NCBI GenBank assembly: GCA_027489455.1
Contig: JAIXZR010000136.1
Coordinates: 1-64,000, forward strand
DNA: 64,000 nucleotides
Reading direction: 5' to 3'
DNA from: Rubrivivax sp.
GTDB taxonomy: Bacteria > Pseudomonadota > Gammaproteobacteria > Burkholderiales > Burkholderiaceae_C
Shown here: piece by piece, positions 26,426 through 36,654 of the stretch
Position numbering within the stretch: position 1 is the first letter of the stretch
Layout of the letters: each line of letters starts with the position of its first letter
The notes under the pieces: generated by a model
Told to the model about the DNA's origin: nothing
What the model saw: the letters and a program-made list of their open reading frames with translations, nothing else
The model's database searches: none
Program-made: the position numbers and the translations under genes

Positions 26426-28660
26426 TCAAGGCGCCTGCAGGCGCCCGCGGGCGTCTGTCAGTTCACGGCGGCGCAGCACGCGGCGGCCGGCCCCGAAGGC
26501 CAGCGCCAGCAGTGCAGCCACGCCGAGCAAGGGCCACCACACCGGGCGGTTCCATTCGGCCTGCGCGGCGCTGCGGCGCGGCAGGTCCAGCCGGATGTAG
26601 CGCCCGAAGTCGCGCACCATCACCGCCGGCTTGTAGTTCTGCACCCAGCCCTGGGTGGCGGCAGACGCATACGGGAAGAAGCCCATGGTCCAGGGCATGT
26701 CCTGCTGCGTGATGGCCACCATCTGGTCGATCAGGGCCTGCTTCTCGGGGCCGTCTTCCAGCACCTTCATGCGCTGGAACAGGCGGTCGTATTCCGGGTT
26801 GTTGTAGTTGGCGACGTTCTCGCCGTCGTACAGCGTCTTGCTGGCCTTGCTGTTGAGCAGGAAGAGGAAGTTCTCGGCGTCGGGGTAGTCGGCATTCCAG
26901 CCCAGCCAGAACACCTGGTACTGGCCCTTGCGCGTCTTGTCCTGGAACTGGTTGTTGTCCGTGGCGCGCACTTCCAGCTGGATGCCCAGCTTGGCGAACT
27001 GCCGCACCACCCAGTCGATCTCGGGCTTGCGTTCCGGCGTGGGCGGGTAGTAGACGTCGTAGTTCAGCATCAGGGGCTTGCCGCTGCGTTCGTCGCGGCC
27101 GTTGGCGTAGCCGGCCTCGGCCAGCAGCTTCTTGGCGTCGGCGATGGACCTGCGCACGGCGCGGCCGCCGGCGGGCAGGCTGGCGTCTTCCACCCAGGTG
27201 TGGGTGACCGGGTTCAGACCGGCACGCGTGCCTTCGCGTGACCCGAAGATGCCCGGCGGCACCGGGCCCATCGCGGCCACGCCGGCTTTCTTCGGGAAGA
27301 TCTTGCTGTACTCCTCCCAATCGATGGCGATGCTGATGGCCTGGCGCAGCTTGCGGCTGCGTTCGCCGTCGGCCGCGGTCTTGCCGTGGCCCAGCACCGG
27401 GTCCAGCATGTTGAAGGCGATGAAGTAGGTGTTGACGTCGCTGTCGCGGTTCAGGCGGAAGCCCTTGGCCTGGTATTCACGGCGCACGTCTTCGCTGTCC
27501 TGCATGGCCACCAGGTAGTCCATGCCGGTGTCCACGCGTTCGAAGACTTCGATGTCGTAGTAGCCCTGGCGGAACTTGCCCCGGCGCGAGACTTCCTCGC
27601 GCTCCACCGCGAATTCCATGCGGTCGATGAAGGGCGTGGGATTGCCGCAGTCGGCCAGCAGGCCGGCGGCGCGGTCGGCGGGCTCGCCATCGCAGGGGTA
27701 GGGCTCGCCCCGGTAATGGGGGTTGCGCGCCATGGCCAGGCGGCGGTCCTTGACGTTCTCGACCAGCATGTACGGGCCCGTGCCCACGGGCCAGCTGTCC
27801 AAGGTGAGGCTGCGTTCGGCAAAGCCCGGGTTGGCATAGAAGGCGTCGGCTTCCCAGGGCACAGGCGCCGTGAAGGTGAGCTGCATCCAGTAGTTCCACT
27901 GCGGGTTCTTGCCGTGCACGCGCAGGCGCAGCAGGTGCTTTTCGGGCGCGGTGGCACCGGCCAGCGGGAACTTGCGGAAGTCCAGGAAGGGCTTGTCCAG
28001 GCTGGCTGGGTCCAGCCCGGCGCGCAAGCGCTGGTCTTCGGTCTTGATGATGGCGGCGTAGTCGCGCAGGCCCACGATCACGTCGGCGAACACGCTGAAG
28101 ATCGGTGCCGTGATGCGCGTGGTGGCCTGGCGCTTGAGCGCGTAGACGAAGTCTTCGGCCACCAGCTCGCGCGTGCCCTGGTGTTCGAAGTCCAGCGGCG
28201 TGCGGCGTTCGCCCAGAGCGCCGGCCGGCAGGCCGTGGTAGCGGTGGCGGCCTTGCTCGTCCAGCGCAAAGGCCGGATGCGGCTGGAAGCGCACGCCGGG
28301 CTTGATGCGCACGTCGTAGATGCTTTCGGCCACCTGTTCGGCGGGCGCGTCGTCGGGCAAGGGCTGGCCCTGGGCGTCGATGTAGCGCGGCTTGGCCACG
28401 GCCACGGCCAGCTTGGGTTCCAGCTGGAAGGGGCGCTTCAGGTAGTGGTAGCCATAGGCCGTCTCGTAGATCTGGTACGTGAACGGCGTTTCGTTGTTCC
28501 AGTAGGAAGCGGTGGGGTCCAGGTGCTTGGGCGAGTTCTCGATCACTGCCGTGAACAGCGTGTTGCCTTCGGCACTGCCGCGCGGCCAGGGGTTGTTGTC
28601 GCAACCCGCCAGCCACCCCGCCAGGGCGGCCAGCAAAAGCCAGCGCGGGGCGGTGCGCAC
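26426..28660 (-). CDS. yejA: Peptide ABC transporter substrate-binding lipoprotein (YejA-like)
   Basis: Periplasmic binding protein of the SBP_bac_5 family, 744 residues, larger than typical dipeptide-binding proteins. It starts at GTG and has a lipoprotein signal (LAGWLAGC, lipid-bearing C20). The binding fold follows, and a C-terminal hydrophobic stretch (about 711-730, WWPLLGVAALLALAFGAG) with a basic tail suggests a second membrane anchor, which is unusual for this family. It is the first transporter gene after ldcA, 3 bases away. Confidence 0.9.
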   Translation of the reverse strand: MRTAPRWLLLAALAGWLAGCDNNPWPRGSAEGNTLFTAVIENSPKHLDPTASYWNNETPFTYQIYETAYGYHYLKRPFQLEPKLAVAVAKPRYIDAQGQPLPDDAPAEQVAESIYDVRIKPGVRFQPHPAFALDEQGRHRYHGLPAGALGERRTPLDFEHQGTRELVAEDFVYALKRQATTRITAPIFSVFADVIVGLRDYAAIIKTEDQRLRAGLDPASLDKPFLDFRKFPLAGATAPEKHLLRLRVHGKNPQWNYWMQLTFTAPVPWEADAFYANPGFAERSLTLDSWPVGTGPYMLVENVKDRRLAMARNPHYRGEPYPCDGEPADRAAGLLADCGNPTPFIDRMEFAVEREEVSRRGKFRQGYYDIEVFERVDTGMDYLVAMQDSEDVRREYQAKGFRLNRDSDVNTYFIAFNMLDPVLGHGKTAADGERSRKLRQAISIAIDWEEYSKIFPKKAGVAAMGPVPPGIFGSREGTRAGLNPVTHTWVEDASLPAGGRAVRRSIADAKKLLAEAGYANGRDERSGKPLMLNYDVYYPPTPERKPEIDWVVRQFAKLGIQLEVRATDNNQFQDKTRKGQYQVFWLGWNADYPDAENFLFLLNSKASKTLYDGENVANYNNPEYDRLFQRMKVLEDGPEKQALIDQMVAITQQDMPWTMGFFPYASAATQGWVQNYKPAVMVRDFGRYIRLDLPRRSAAQAEWNRPVWWPLLGVAALLALAFGAGRRVLRRRELTDARGRLQAP

Positions 28661-28663
28661 GCG

Positions 28664-30234
<1,571 letters not shown>

Positions 30235-30255
30235 TCAGGGTCGATCAGCCCAGGC

Positions 30256-30723
30256 TCAGGCCAGCTGCTGCCAGGCCTGGCGACGAGCCGCCCGCGCCTG
30301 CTCGTGCTGCTGCCGCATCCGTGCCACCCATGCCCCCAGGTCACCCAGGCCCAGCAGGCCGGCCGCCACAGGCTGCAGGGGCGGGGCCAGCTGCGCCGGG
30401 GCCCGCTTGTCGTAGGCCCGGCCGTACCCATCGCGCTGCAGCCAACCGGCATCGACCAGCCAGCGGCGCAGCTCCACGTGATCGGTGTCCAGCCAGCAAG
30501 CCGGGCCCGCCAGGGCGGCCTTCAGCGCGCGGTTCACATCGGCTTCGCTCAGCGTTTCGGCCGGCAGCACCGCCCATGCGCAACCCAGGGCCCAGGGCAG
30601 CTGCGCCGCCGGCAAACCGCCCAGGTGCACGCCGTCCTTCACGACCAGCCGCTGCAGGCTGGCAATCGGGGGCGAGACCCGGTCAGGCGCAAGGCCTGCA
30701 GGCGGGGCGGCGGGGATGTCCAT
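30256..30723 (-). CDS. DUF2087-like protein, unknown function
   Basis: A 155-residue protein starting at the ATG at 30723; the open frame extends upstream across the tRNA gene and is not coding there. The central segment, DHVELRRWLVDAGWLQRDGYGRAY, matches the short basic motif of DUF2087 proteins (a small domain often attached to regulators). The C-terminus is an Arg/Gln/Ala helix. It is 51 bases upstream of tadA in the same direction and diverges from tRNA-Ser. The function is unknown. Confidence 0.75.
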   Translation of the reverse strand: MDIPAAPPAGLAPDRVSPPIASLQRLVVKDGVHLGGLPAAQLPWALGCAWAVLPAETLSEADVNRALKAALAGPACWLDTDHVELRRWLVDAGWLQRDGYGRAYDKRAPAQLAPPLQPVAAGLLGLGDLGAWVARMRQQHEQARAARRQAWQQLA

Positions 30724-30743
30724 ACGAGCATTGTGCCCGTGCC

Positions 30744-30749
30744 TACAAT
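30744..30749 (+). promoter_or_regulatory. Likely -10 element of the tRNA-Ser promoter
   Basis: TACAAT ends 14 bases before the first base of mature tRNA-Ser. The matching -35 region would fall on the first codons of the divergent DUF2087-like gene and is weak (CATACG at 30721). Confidence 0.4.
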
Positions 30750-30763
30750 CGTCAGCACCGAGT

Positions 30764-30853
30764 GGAAGCGTGGCCGAGCGGTTGAAGGCACCGGTCTTGA
30801 AAACCGGCGACGGCTCATCCCGTCCGTGAGTTCGAATCTCACCGCTTCCGCCA
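30764..30853 (+). tRNA. tRNA-Ser(UGA)
   Basis: Ninety bases including an encoded CCA. The acceptor stem pairs GGAAGCG (30764-30770) with CGCTTCC (30843-30849), followed by G and CCA. The anticodon arm ACCGGTCTTGAAAACCGG carries anticodon TGA. A long variable arm of the serine type and the TTCGAAT T-loop are present. Its last 14 bases form one copy of the direct repeat that bounds the integrated element. Confidence 0.98.
30840..30853 (+). repeat. attL: 14-bp direct repeat at the tRNA 3' end
   Basis: CACCGCTTCCGCCA, the 3' end of tRNA-Ser, is repeated exactly at 39700-39713 after the last gene of the element. With an integrase gene starting 130 bases away, the pair marks the ends of a site-specific insertion that leaves the tRNA intact. 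Confidence 0.88.
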
Positions 30854-30854
30854 C

Positions 30855-30880
30855 GGCCCCCTATGAGGGGCCTTTTTTTT
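30855..30880 (+). terminator. Terminator after tRNA-Ser, supplied by the element
   Basis: GGCCCC (30855-30860) pairs with GGGGCC (30867-30872) around a 6-base loop and is followed by eight T. It lies inside the element, just past the attachment core, so the inserted DNA provides the tRNA's present terminator. Confidence 0.88.
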
Positions 30881-30964
30881 CGCCTGGTTCCGCCATCCTT
30901 CATAGGAGAGTTCGAAAAATACCGTTGCACGTCGTCTCAGTCCATCGCAGAATCTGATGGTGGA

Positions 30965-30979
30965 ACGGATGGGGGAACC
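30965..30979 (+). repeat. 15-bp direct repeat, left copy (possible integrase arm site)
   Basis: ACGGATGGGGGAACC occurs here and again at 39637-39651 in the same orientation, each just inside one end of the element. The left copy covers the ribosome-binding region of the integrase gene, so integrase binding here could also repress its own synthesis. Confidence 0.6.
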
Positions 30980-30982
30980 ATA

Positions 30983-32218
30983 GTGCCCAAGATCGCCAAG
31001 CCGCTGACGGCCGTCGAGGTCAAGCGCCTGACCGAGCCCGGCTTGCATGCTGTCGGCACCGTGGCGGGCCTGAACTTGATGGTCAAGGCCAGCGGCGCAC
31101 GGTCCTGGGTGCTGCGCACCAAGATCGGCACCAGGCGCGCGGAGCTCGGCCTGGGGGGCTATCCGACCGTTACCCTGGCCGAGGCCATGGAAGCCGCGCG
31201 CACCGCGCTGCGCAAGATCAAGGACGGCACCGACCCGGCCGCGGAGCGCCGCGCCAGCCGCAGCACGGTCGAATGGACGTTCAAGAAGACCGCCCTGGCC
31301 TACATCGAAGCGCACCGCGCGGGATGGCGGAACGCCAAGCACGTGACCCAGTGGGAAAACACCCTGGAGACGTACGCCTTCCCCGTGATGGGCGCCAAGC
31401 ACGTGCGCGACGTGACGAAGGCCGATGTCCTGGCGGTGATCGAGCCCATCTGGACGACGAAGAACGAGACCGCGGTGCGCATCCGCAACCGCATCGAGCT
31501 GGTGCTGGGCTACGCCATGCAGCGCGACTACAGGCCCGAGGGCCCGAACCCGGCCCGCTGGCGGGGCAACCTGGACACCGCCCTGCCCAAGCCTTCGAAA
31601 GTCAACCAGCGCGAGCACTTCGAGGCCGTCGCCATTGATGACCTGTACGCCTTCATGCAGCGCCTGCAGGCTGCTGCTGGCCAGGGCGCCAGGGCACTGG
31701 AGTTCGCCATCCTCACCGCCAGCCGCACCGGGGCCGTGCGCGCCGCGATATGGGACGAGATCGACCTGGCCGGCGCCGTCTGGACAGTGCCAGGGCCGAA
31801 GATGAAGTCAGGCCGCGTGCACCGCGTACCGCTGGCGCCGCGCGCCATCGAACTGTTGCAGGCCCTGCCCCGGTTCGAGGTCGAGCCCGGAGCGCCTGAC
31901 CTGGTCTTTCCGGGCGCCAAGGGCAAGCCCATGTCCGACATGAGCCTGACGGCCGTCATGCGCCGTATGGGCCTGTCAGCCGTGCCCCATGGGTTCCGAA
32001 GCGCCTTCAGCGACTGGTGCGCCGAACGCACCGCCACGCCGGCCGAAGTGCGGGAGATGGCGCTGGCGCACGCCATCGGCGACAAGACCGAGGAAGCCTA
32101 TCGGCGCGGCGACCTGTTCGAAAAGCGCCGGGAGCTGATGGCACTGTGGGCCAGGTTCCTGGCCACACCGCCGGCAGCCGACAACGTGGTCAAGATGAAG
32201 AACCGCGCCGCCCGGTAG
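30983..32218 (+). CDS. Tyrosine integrase, P4-like
   Basis: Site-specific recombinase that inserts and excises the element at tRNA-Ser. The chosen GTG start (GGGGGAA upstream) gives 411 residues; the open frame runs 40 codons further upstream into sequence next to the tRNA. The N-terminal DUF4102-like arm-binding domain (1-85) precedes a core-binding domain and the catalytic domain with R248, the H336-x-x-R339 box in PHGFRSAFSDW, H363 in LAHAIGDKTEEAYRRG and the nucleophile Y373. All key residues are present, so the enzyme looks active. Confidence 0.93.
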   Translation: MPKIAKPLTAVEVKRLTEPGLHAVGTVAGLNLMVKASGARSWVLRTKIGTRRAELGLGGYPTVTLAEAMEAARTALRKIKDGTDPAAERRASRSTVEWTFKKTALAYIEAHRAGWRNAKHVTQWENTLETYAFPVMGAKHVRDVTKADVLAVIEPIWTTKNETAVRIRNRIELVLGYAMQRDYRPEGPNPARWRGNLDTALPKPSKVNQREHFEAVAIDDLYAFMQRLQAAAGQGARALEFAILTASRTGAVRAAIWDEIDLAGAVWTVPGPKMKSGRVHRVPLAPRAIELLQALPRFEVEPGAPDLVFPGAKGKPMSDMSLTAVMRRMGLSAVPHGFRSAFSDWCAERTATPAEVREMALAHAIGDKTEEAYRRGDLFEKRRELMALWARFLATPPAADNVVKMKNRAAR

Positions 32219-32315
32219 GCGGCAACCCGCGCCGCAGGGGCCCTGCGGCAAGGCGGGCCGGAAGCTGCGGACACAGCAACCGGCCCTGGCCAAGTGCAAC
32301 CCTAGGAGAAGCACC

Positions 32316-32825
32316 ATGGTTCCATCTATTGTCGGCCAACAGCAACTGAAGACCGACCAGGCGCCGCGTGAGTTAACGATCCAGATCTTGCAGGATGCTT
32401 CCGCAACTTACACCGGCACGGCGGCGCAGCTGGTGGCCGAAGGCCTCATACCACAGGAGTTCAGCTGGCCGAAAGCTACTGTCTGCAGATACTGGGAGGC
32501 GGGCGGCTTTAAGTTTGAGCTGCGCCGCACTCGGCCCGAGGGCCATAAGGGGCCGATGCGTTCCTGGCTGGAATTGGATAACTGGTCAGTTGAAGTGAGG
32601 GTGATCGGCCGCAACGTGCACTGGCAGACGCGCCGCCGCTTAGAGCGCCAGTCGGCAGCGTTGAAAGCCGAGTACTGGCGACAAACCGCAGAGGGCGCGC
32701 GCGAATGGAACGCGGCGTGGAACCGCTATTGGCAGACCAAGACTGATGAGCGTTTTCAGGCCTTCAAGGCCTTGATACCCAGCCTGGTGCGGCCAAAACG
32801 CGGGCGCAAGCCCAAGGCAGAGTAA
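32316..32825 (+). CDS. Hypothetical protein of the integrated element
   Basis: A 169-residue protein with AGGAGA 7 bases upstream of its ATG. It is rich in Trp, Arg and Glu, with a long charged helix (about 100-155) and a basic tail (VRPKRGRKPKAE), which suggests nucleic-acid contact. No family recognised. Codon use is a little less GC-biased than in the host genes. It overlaps the next gene by one base (the stop and start share an A). Confidence 0.7.
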   Translation: MVPSIVGQQQLKTDQAPRELTIQILQDASATYTGTAAQLVAEGLIPQEFSWPKATVCRYWEAGGFKFELRRTRPEGHKGPMRSWLELDNWSVEVRVIGRNVHWQTRRRLERQSAALKAEYWRQTAEGAREWNAAWNRYWQTKTDERFQAFKALIPSLVRPKRGRKPKAE

Positions 32826-33475
32826 TGACGAAGGGAAAGGCCAGGCCGGAAAGCCTGGCCACCTCGAAAGGCGCTGCTGCAACGTCGGGAGGCGTGGGAG
32901 GCGGCACAGTTGCATTCGACCCTTTCACAGCAACGATGGACGAAGCAACGGCCCAGCCTCACGCCCACGCGATACGCGGCCCTGTCCTCCAGTGGGTTTC
33001 AGCGCGCATGCTCGAAGACTGGCGGGCACGAATCGAAGGTGGCGATGGGTTCGACGTGCTGCAGGGTGTTGCGTGGTGCGCCACGAATGGACTGAAGATT
33101 CCTGATTGGCTGGCAGACATGTTTCTCCAGAGATATCGGCGGGTTCAGCAGTTGCACGTGTCGTCGTGGGACGACCCGACCGCGTTCGGCAGGCCGTATC
33201 CCCCTCGCGTTGACTTGGCTGTGGGGCGCCTTCGCCGAGAAAAGCGAATCGAACTGGAGGTGTTCTTTTCCGAGACGCGGACGCCGCGCACGAAGGCCGG
33301 CTTTGCCGCTGCAGCGAAGGCACTCGGCATCACTACGAGGCAAGCCAGGGACTGGACACCCAAAACCCGGAGGAACACTAAGGGGCACAAGCCATACAAG
33401 TCCCGGCGGGAGGTCGAGAAGGTCGAAGGCCCATCTGCGAGCGATCCCTTCGGCCTGAAGCACAAACCCCGCTGA
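32825..33475 (+). CDS. Hypothetical protein of the integrated element with HTH-like segment
   Basis: A 216-residue protein without signal peptide or membrane helix. The segment AGFAAAAKALGITTRQARDW (about 157-176) has the pattern of a helix-turn-helix and the C-terminus is basic. Proteins with this kind of C-terminal HTH occur in many integrated elements, but I cannot name the family. It is in one transcription unit with the gene before it and ends in a hairpin. Confidence 0.68.
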   Translation: MTKGKARPESLATSKGAAATSGGVGGGTVAFDPFTATMDEATAQPHAHAIRGPVLQWVSARMLEDWRARIEGGDGFDVLQGVAWCATNGLKIPDWLADMFLQRYRRVQQLHVSSWDDPTAFGRPYPPRVDLAVGRLRREKRIELEVFFSETRTPRTKAGFAAAAKALGITTRQARDWTPKTRRNTKGHKPYKSRREVEKVEGPSASDPFGLKHKPR

Positions 33476-33497
33476 AGCCGCTATAGAGCGGGGCTTT
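33467..33497 (+). terminator. Possible terminator at the end of the first element operon
   Basis: CCCCGCT (33467-33473) pairs with AGCGGGG (33487-33493) around a 13-base loop that includes the stop codon, followed by CTTTG. The short T run makes it a weak terminator. Confidence 0.5.
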
Positions 33498-33575
33498 GTA
33501 ACTTGACCGCAGATTCTCAAAACTCGCCCAACACCGCCTAGCGCCGTCGCGCAGGGGTGCAAATGGGATGAGTTC

Positions 33576-33791
33576 ATGCAACCCCGTTACATCAGAATCC
33601 GTGAGCTGGCCACGACGCCAGCCACCCGCGACAAGCCTGGCCGGCAAGGCCGCTACCCCGTGGCGCCTGCGACCATCTGGCGCTGGGTCAAGTTGGGCAA
33701 GTTTCCGCCACCCGTCCCACTGGGGCCACAGACCACCGCATGGGCAGTGGAAGACCTGGACGCGTGGGATGCCCAGCGGAGGCCGGAATGA
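33576..33791 (+). CDS. AlpA-like transcriptional regulator
   Basis: A 71-residue MerR-type small regulator. It begins with a recognition segment (YIRIRELA), then APATIWRWVKLGKFPPPVPLGP and WAVEDLDAW, the standard AlpA pattern of a winged helix. In P4-like elements AlpA proteins control excision or integrase expression. It lies about 100 bases after the first operon's hairpin and is coupled to the next small gene by an ATGA overlap. Confidence 0.9.
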   Translation: MQPRYIRIRELATTPATRDKPGRQGRYPVAPATIWRWVKLGKFPPPVPLGPQTTAWAVEDLDAWDAQRRPE

Positions 33792-33955
33792 CCCGGCACA
33801 CCAAAGCGCGTAGGCGGCTTGAGCTGCTGGAGATTGTGCGCACGCCGTGCCCGCTAGATTACCCCACGGCACCGCAGAACCGTCTGCAGCGCCGAGTGCT
33901 TGAGAAGGCGCTGAGGAGCCAGGCAAGGGGGCGCCAGAAGGCGCCAATCCGATGA
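33788..33955 (+). CDS. Small basic protein of the integrated element
   Basis: A 55-residue very basic protein (TRHTKARRRLELLEIV at the start, ALRSQARGRQ near the end). Start and stop both overlap neighbours by ATGA (alpA-like gene before, primase gene after), so it is translated as part of the replication operon. Function unknown; the charge suggests binding to DNA or RNA. Confidence 0.65.
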   Translation: MTRHTKARRRLELLEIVRTPCPLDYPTAPQNRLQRRVLEKALRSQARGRQKAPIR

Positions 33956-34800
33956 CTGCCTCAGAGCGCACCGCAGGTGCCGTGCTGGGCTTCTTGCAAG
34001 CCATGTGCGCTGCTGGCATCGAGCCCCACGAATCCATCGAGCTGTCACCTGGTGAACTGGTGCGCTTCCGCATCAAGGGCGACAAGCCGGGCAGCAAGAA
34101 CGGCGCGGCCGTGTGGTTCGCCGAGCCCATCCCCGCCGGCTGGTTCGGGTCCTGGAAAACCGGCTTATCTCGCACCTGGTGCGGTGTCGCTTCCAGCGCC
34201 CTGACAGCCACGGAACGCGATGCGGTGCGGGCACAGATGGCGAGGGCGCGGGAGTCGCGCGCCGCTGCGCAGCGTGAAGTGCAGACGTCTGCACGCGAGC
34301 GTGCCGCACGCCTGTACCGCATGGCCAGGCCAGCCACGAACGCCCACCCTTACCTGCAGCGCAAGGGCGTGCCGGCCTATGGCATTCGCCAGCTCCATGC
34401 CGCGCTCGTGGTTCCAGCGCGCGACTCCGCGGGCGAGCTGCACACCCTCCAGTTCATCCAGCCAGACGGGACAAAAACCTTCCTGACAGGCGGGCGCGTG
34501 CGCGGCTGCTTCTACGGCATCGGCAGGCCGAAGGCGCGGCTGCTGATGGCCGAAGGGCTGGCGACGGCTTCGACACTGCACCAGGCCACGGGCGATGCGG
34601 TGGCCTGCTGCTTCAACGCGGGCAATCTGCTGCCCGTGGCGCAGTCATTGCGCGCGAAGTTTCCGCAGCTGCCCATCGTGATCGTTGCGGACAACGATGC
34701 GGCCACCGAAGGCAATCCTGGCGTGACACAGGCCAGCGCCGCGGCACGGGCAGTCGGTGCGCTGCTGGCGGTGCCGTGCTTCGATAAGGTGCCGTCTTGA
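33952..34800 (+). CDS. Toprim-domain primase-like protein
   Basis: A 282-residue protein likely to act in priming element replication. The N-terminal part (about 1-130) has a conserved tryptophan-rich region (GWFGSWKTGLSRTWCG), and the C-terminal part is a Toprim domain: RLLMAEGLATASTL contains the catalytic Glu and IVIVADNDAA the Asp pair. The zinc-binding module often found at the front of such primases is not visible. It is coupled by ATGA to the gene before and by TTGA to the helicase gene after. Confidence 0.85.
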   Translation: MTASERTAGAVLGFLQAMCAAGIEPHESIELSPGELVRFRIKGDKPGSKNGAAVWFAEPIPAGWFGSWKTGLSRTWCGVASSALTATERDAVRAQMARARESRAAAQREVQTSARERAARLYRMARPATNAHPYLQRKGVPAYGIRQLHAALVVPARDSAGELHTLQFIQPDGTKTFLTGGRVRGCFYGIGRPKARLLMAEGLATASTLHQATGDAVACCFNAGNLLPVAQSLRAKFPQLPIVIVADNDAATEGNPGVTQASAAARAVGALLAVPCFDKVPS

Positions 34801-36272
34801 CCTTGCCCAGCGATGCCAACGACCTGGCCGCGCTCCGCGGCTTGCGCGCAGTGGCCGACCTGGTGGACGGTGCCAAACCCTTGGACCCCGCCGGGCCTGC
34901 AGACGGCGCTGCAGATGCGAACGTGGTGGGCATCGAAGTTGCGCGCCGTGCGCATCGCCAAGCCGCTGCAGAGGCGCCCGACGCGTCACACCATGTACTG
35001 GGGCACGCCTGGTGCGATGCGCAGTCCCTGGGGGCGTTCCGGCCCGCCTACACGAACGGTTCGTTCTACGTGCCAGGTGCCGACAGCCTGTGGCACCGGC
35101 TGAGCCACGAGGCGGTGCAGGTGGGCGTGGCCGAGTCCTTCCCGGGCCGCAAGCTCTGCCGAAAGAACAGCGACTTCAAGCAGATCGCCGACCACATCGC
35201 CGCGCTGTGCGAGGTGGAGGGCTTCTTCGATGACACGCCGCCCGGTGTGGTGTCGGCCGCAGGCTTCCATGTCATGACGCCCGAAGGCATCCAGACCGTG
35301 CCGCTGGCCCTGTCGCACCGGCAGACCTTCGCCCTGCCCTACTGCCCCGACTTCGAGGGCGAGGCGCCGCTGATGTCTGCCGTCCTGGCCGCAGCCTTCG
35401 AGGGCGATGATCCCGCTGGCCAGGTTGACCTGTGGTGGCAGACCGTGGGCGCGGCCATCTTCGGCATGATGCCGCGGCTGCAGGTTGTGCTGCTGATGTT
35501 GGGCCGGGAGCGCAGCGGGAAGAGCCTGCTGCAGCGCATCCTCGAACGCATCTTCCCCGAGTCCGCTGTCGGCGCCATCTCGCCCGCCAGCTGGGGCCAT
35601 GAGTACCACGCAGCTGGCCTGGCGGACAAGCGGCTGAACGTGGTGGGCGAGCTGGCAGACGATGCGCCGATCCCGGCCGCAGCGTTCAAGAACGTCACGG
35701 GGCAGAACCTGGTGGCCGCGCGCCACCCCACACACCGGCCGTTCAGCTTCCGGTGCAACGCGGCCCACGTGTTCGCCTCCAACGTGCTGCCCCCCACCAC
35801 CGATCGCAGCGAGGCCTTCTATCGGCGCTGGCGTGTGCTGCGCTTTGCCAACACCGTACCGGCCGACCGGGTGGACCCCGACCTGTGCGAGAAGATCGTT
35901 GCGGCTGAGATGCCCGCCATCCTGGCCGAGGCGTTCCGCGGTGCTGAACGTGTGGCGCGCGCGGGCAGCATCCGCACGACCCAGGCCCACGCCGCCGTGC
36001 TTGAACGCTGGCGCCTGTCGGCCAACCCGCTGCAGCAGTTCCTGGCCGATGACGAGTGGGTCGAGCTGGACCCCGAGGAGCGCACGCACACGCCGGCCAG
36101 CGTGTACGAAGCCTATCGGCGCTGGGCTGCTTCGACGGGCTTTCGGAACCCGTTCGGCCGCAATCACTTCCTGGAGCTGCTGGAGGCTACGGGCGCCACG
36201 CGCGGCATCGCCATCAAGCGCGTGGGCACACGCCACGTCGTCGTCGGGCTGCGCCTGCTGGCCCGGCCATGA
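34797..36272 (+). CDS. D5/SF3-type replicative helicase of the element
   Basis: A 491-residue protein of the phage/plasmid primase-helicase group. The N-terminal region (1-200) carries the D5-like segment; the helicase core has Walker A in MLGRERSGKSLL (234-245), a Walker B region in RLNVVGELADDAP and a sensor in HVFASNVLPPTTD. The C-terminal winged region (about 390-490) contains VYEAYRRWA. The start is TTG overlapping the primase stop (TTGA). With the Toprim protein it forms a split version of the P4 alpha primase-helicase. Confidence 0.88.
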   Translation: MTLPSDANDLAALRGLRAVADLVDGAKPLDPAGPADGAADANVVGIEVARRAHRQAAAEAPDASHHVLGHAWCDAQSLGAFRPAYTNGSFYVPGADSLWHRLSHEAVQVGVAESFPGRKLCRKNSDFKQIADHIAALCEVEGFFDDTPPGVVSAAGFHVMTPEGIQTVPLALSHRQTFALPYCPDFEGEAPLMSAVLAAAFEGDDPAGQVDLWWQTVGAAIFGMMPRLQVVLLMLGRERSGKSLLQRILERIFPESAVGAISPASWGHEYHAAGLADKRLNVVGELADDAPIPAAAFKNVTGQNLVAARHPTHRPFSFRCNAAHVFASNVLPPTTDRSEAFYRRWRVLRFANTVPADRVDPDLCEKIVAAEMPAILAEAFRGAERVARAGSIRTTQAHAAVLERWRLSANPLQQFLADDEWVELDPEERTHTPASVYEAYRRWAASTGFRNPFGRNHFLELLEATGATRGIAIKRVGTRHVVVGLRLLARP

Positions 36273-36306
36273 GGCTTTGCATGCTTTACCCGCTTTCACG
36301 GGACCA

Positions 36307-36359
36307 CTCCCCCCCTCGTGTGCGCGCACGCGTCACGCGCGCATGCATGAAGGGGGGAG
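36307..36359. repeat. Large imperfect palindrome in the possible origin
   Basis: CTCCCCCC (36307-36314) faces GGGGGGAG (36352-36359), and inside it TGCGCGC (36321-36327) faces GCGCGCA (36337-36343), with alternating purine-pyrimidine sequence. It can form a long extruded hairpin. Confidence 0.6.
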
Positions 36360-36373
36360 GCATACGCCGAAAC

Positions 36374-36388
36374 CATGAAAAGCATGCA
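36374..36388 (+). repeat. Iteron-like 15-bp repeat, copy 1
   Basis: CATGAAAAGCATGCA; an exact second copy is at 36640-36654, and a partial inverted copy is at 36278-36288. Confidence 0.6.
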
Positions 36389-36639
36389 AGCCAGCGCTGC
36401 GCCAGCGACTGGCCGCCTGCAGGAAAAAAGCTCGAAACCCATCCGCGCAGGAAAGTGGCTTCGAGATCGGTCCGGCTTGAGGGCCAGCCAGGCATCTGCA
36501 CGCCCCCCGCCCCGCTGCCATGGTCAACGGCCAGGGTTCAGGCCGGGGGGGCAGAAATCTTCAGGGCCTGTTCAGGCAGGACCGATCCCCTAACCGCTTT
36601 TCTGCGCGCGGGAATTTCAGGGGGGGGGGGTCAACTGCT

Positions 36640-36654
36640 CATGAAAAGCATGCA
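36640..36654 (+). repeat. Iteron-like 15-bp repeat, copy 2
   Basis: Exact copy of the sequence at 36374-36388, just after an 11-base G run (36620-36630). Confidence 0.6.

Noticed and set aside
30863-30982. Longer form of the integrase starting next to the tRNA
   Set aside because: The extra 40 residues come from the tRNA terminator and arm-site sequence; the GTG at 30983 fits the domain start.
36619-36630. G run considered as an assembly error or phase-variable tract
   Set aside because: It lies outside any credible gene, so slippage would not switch a protein; it cannot be judged further from one sequence.
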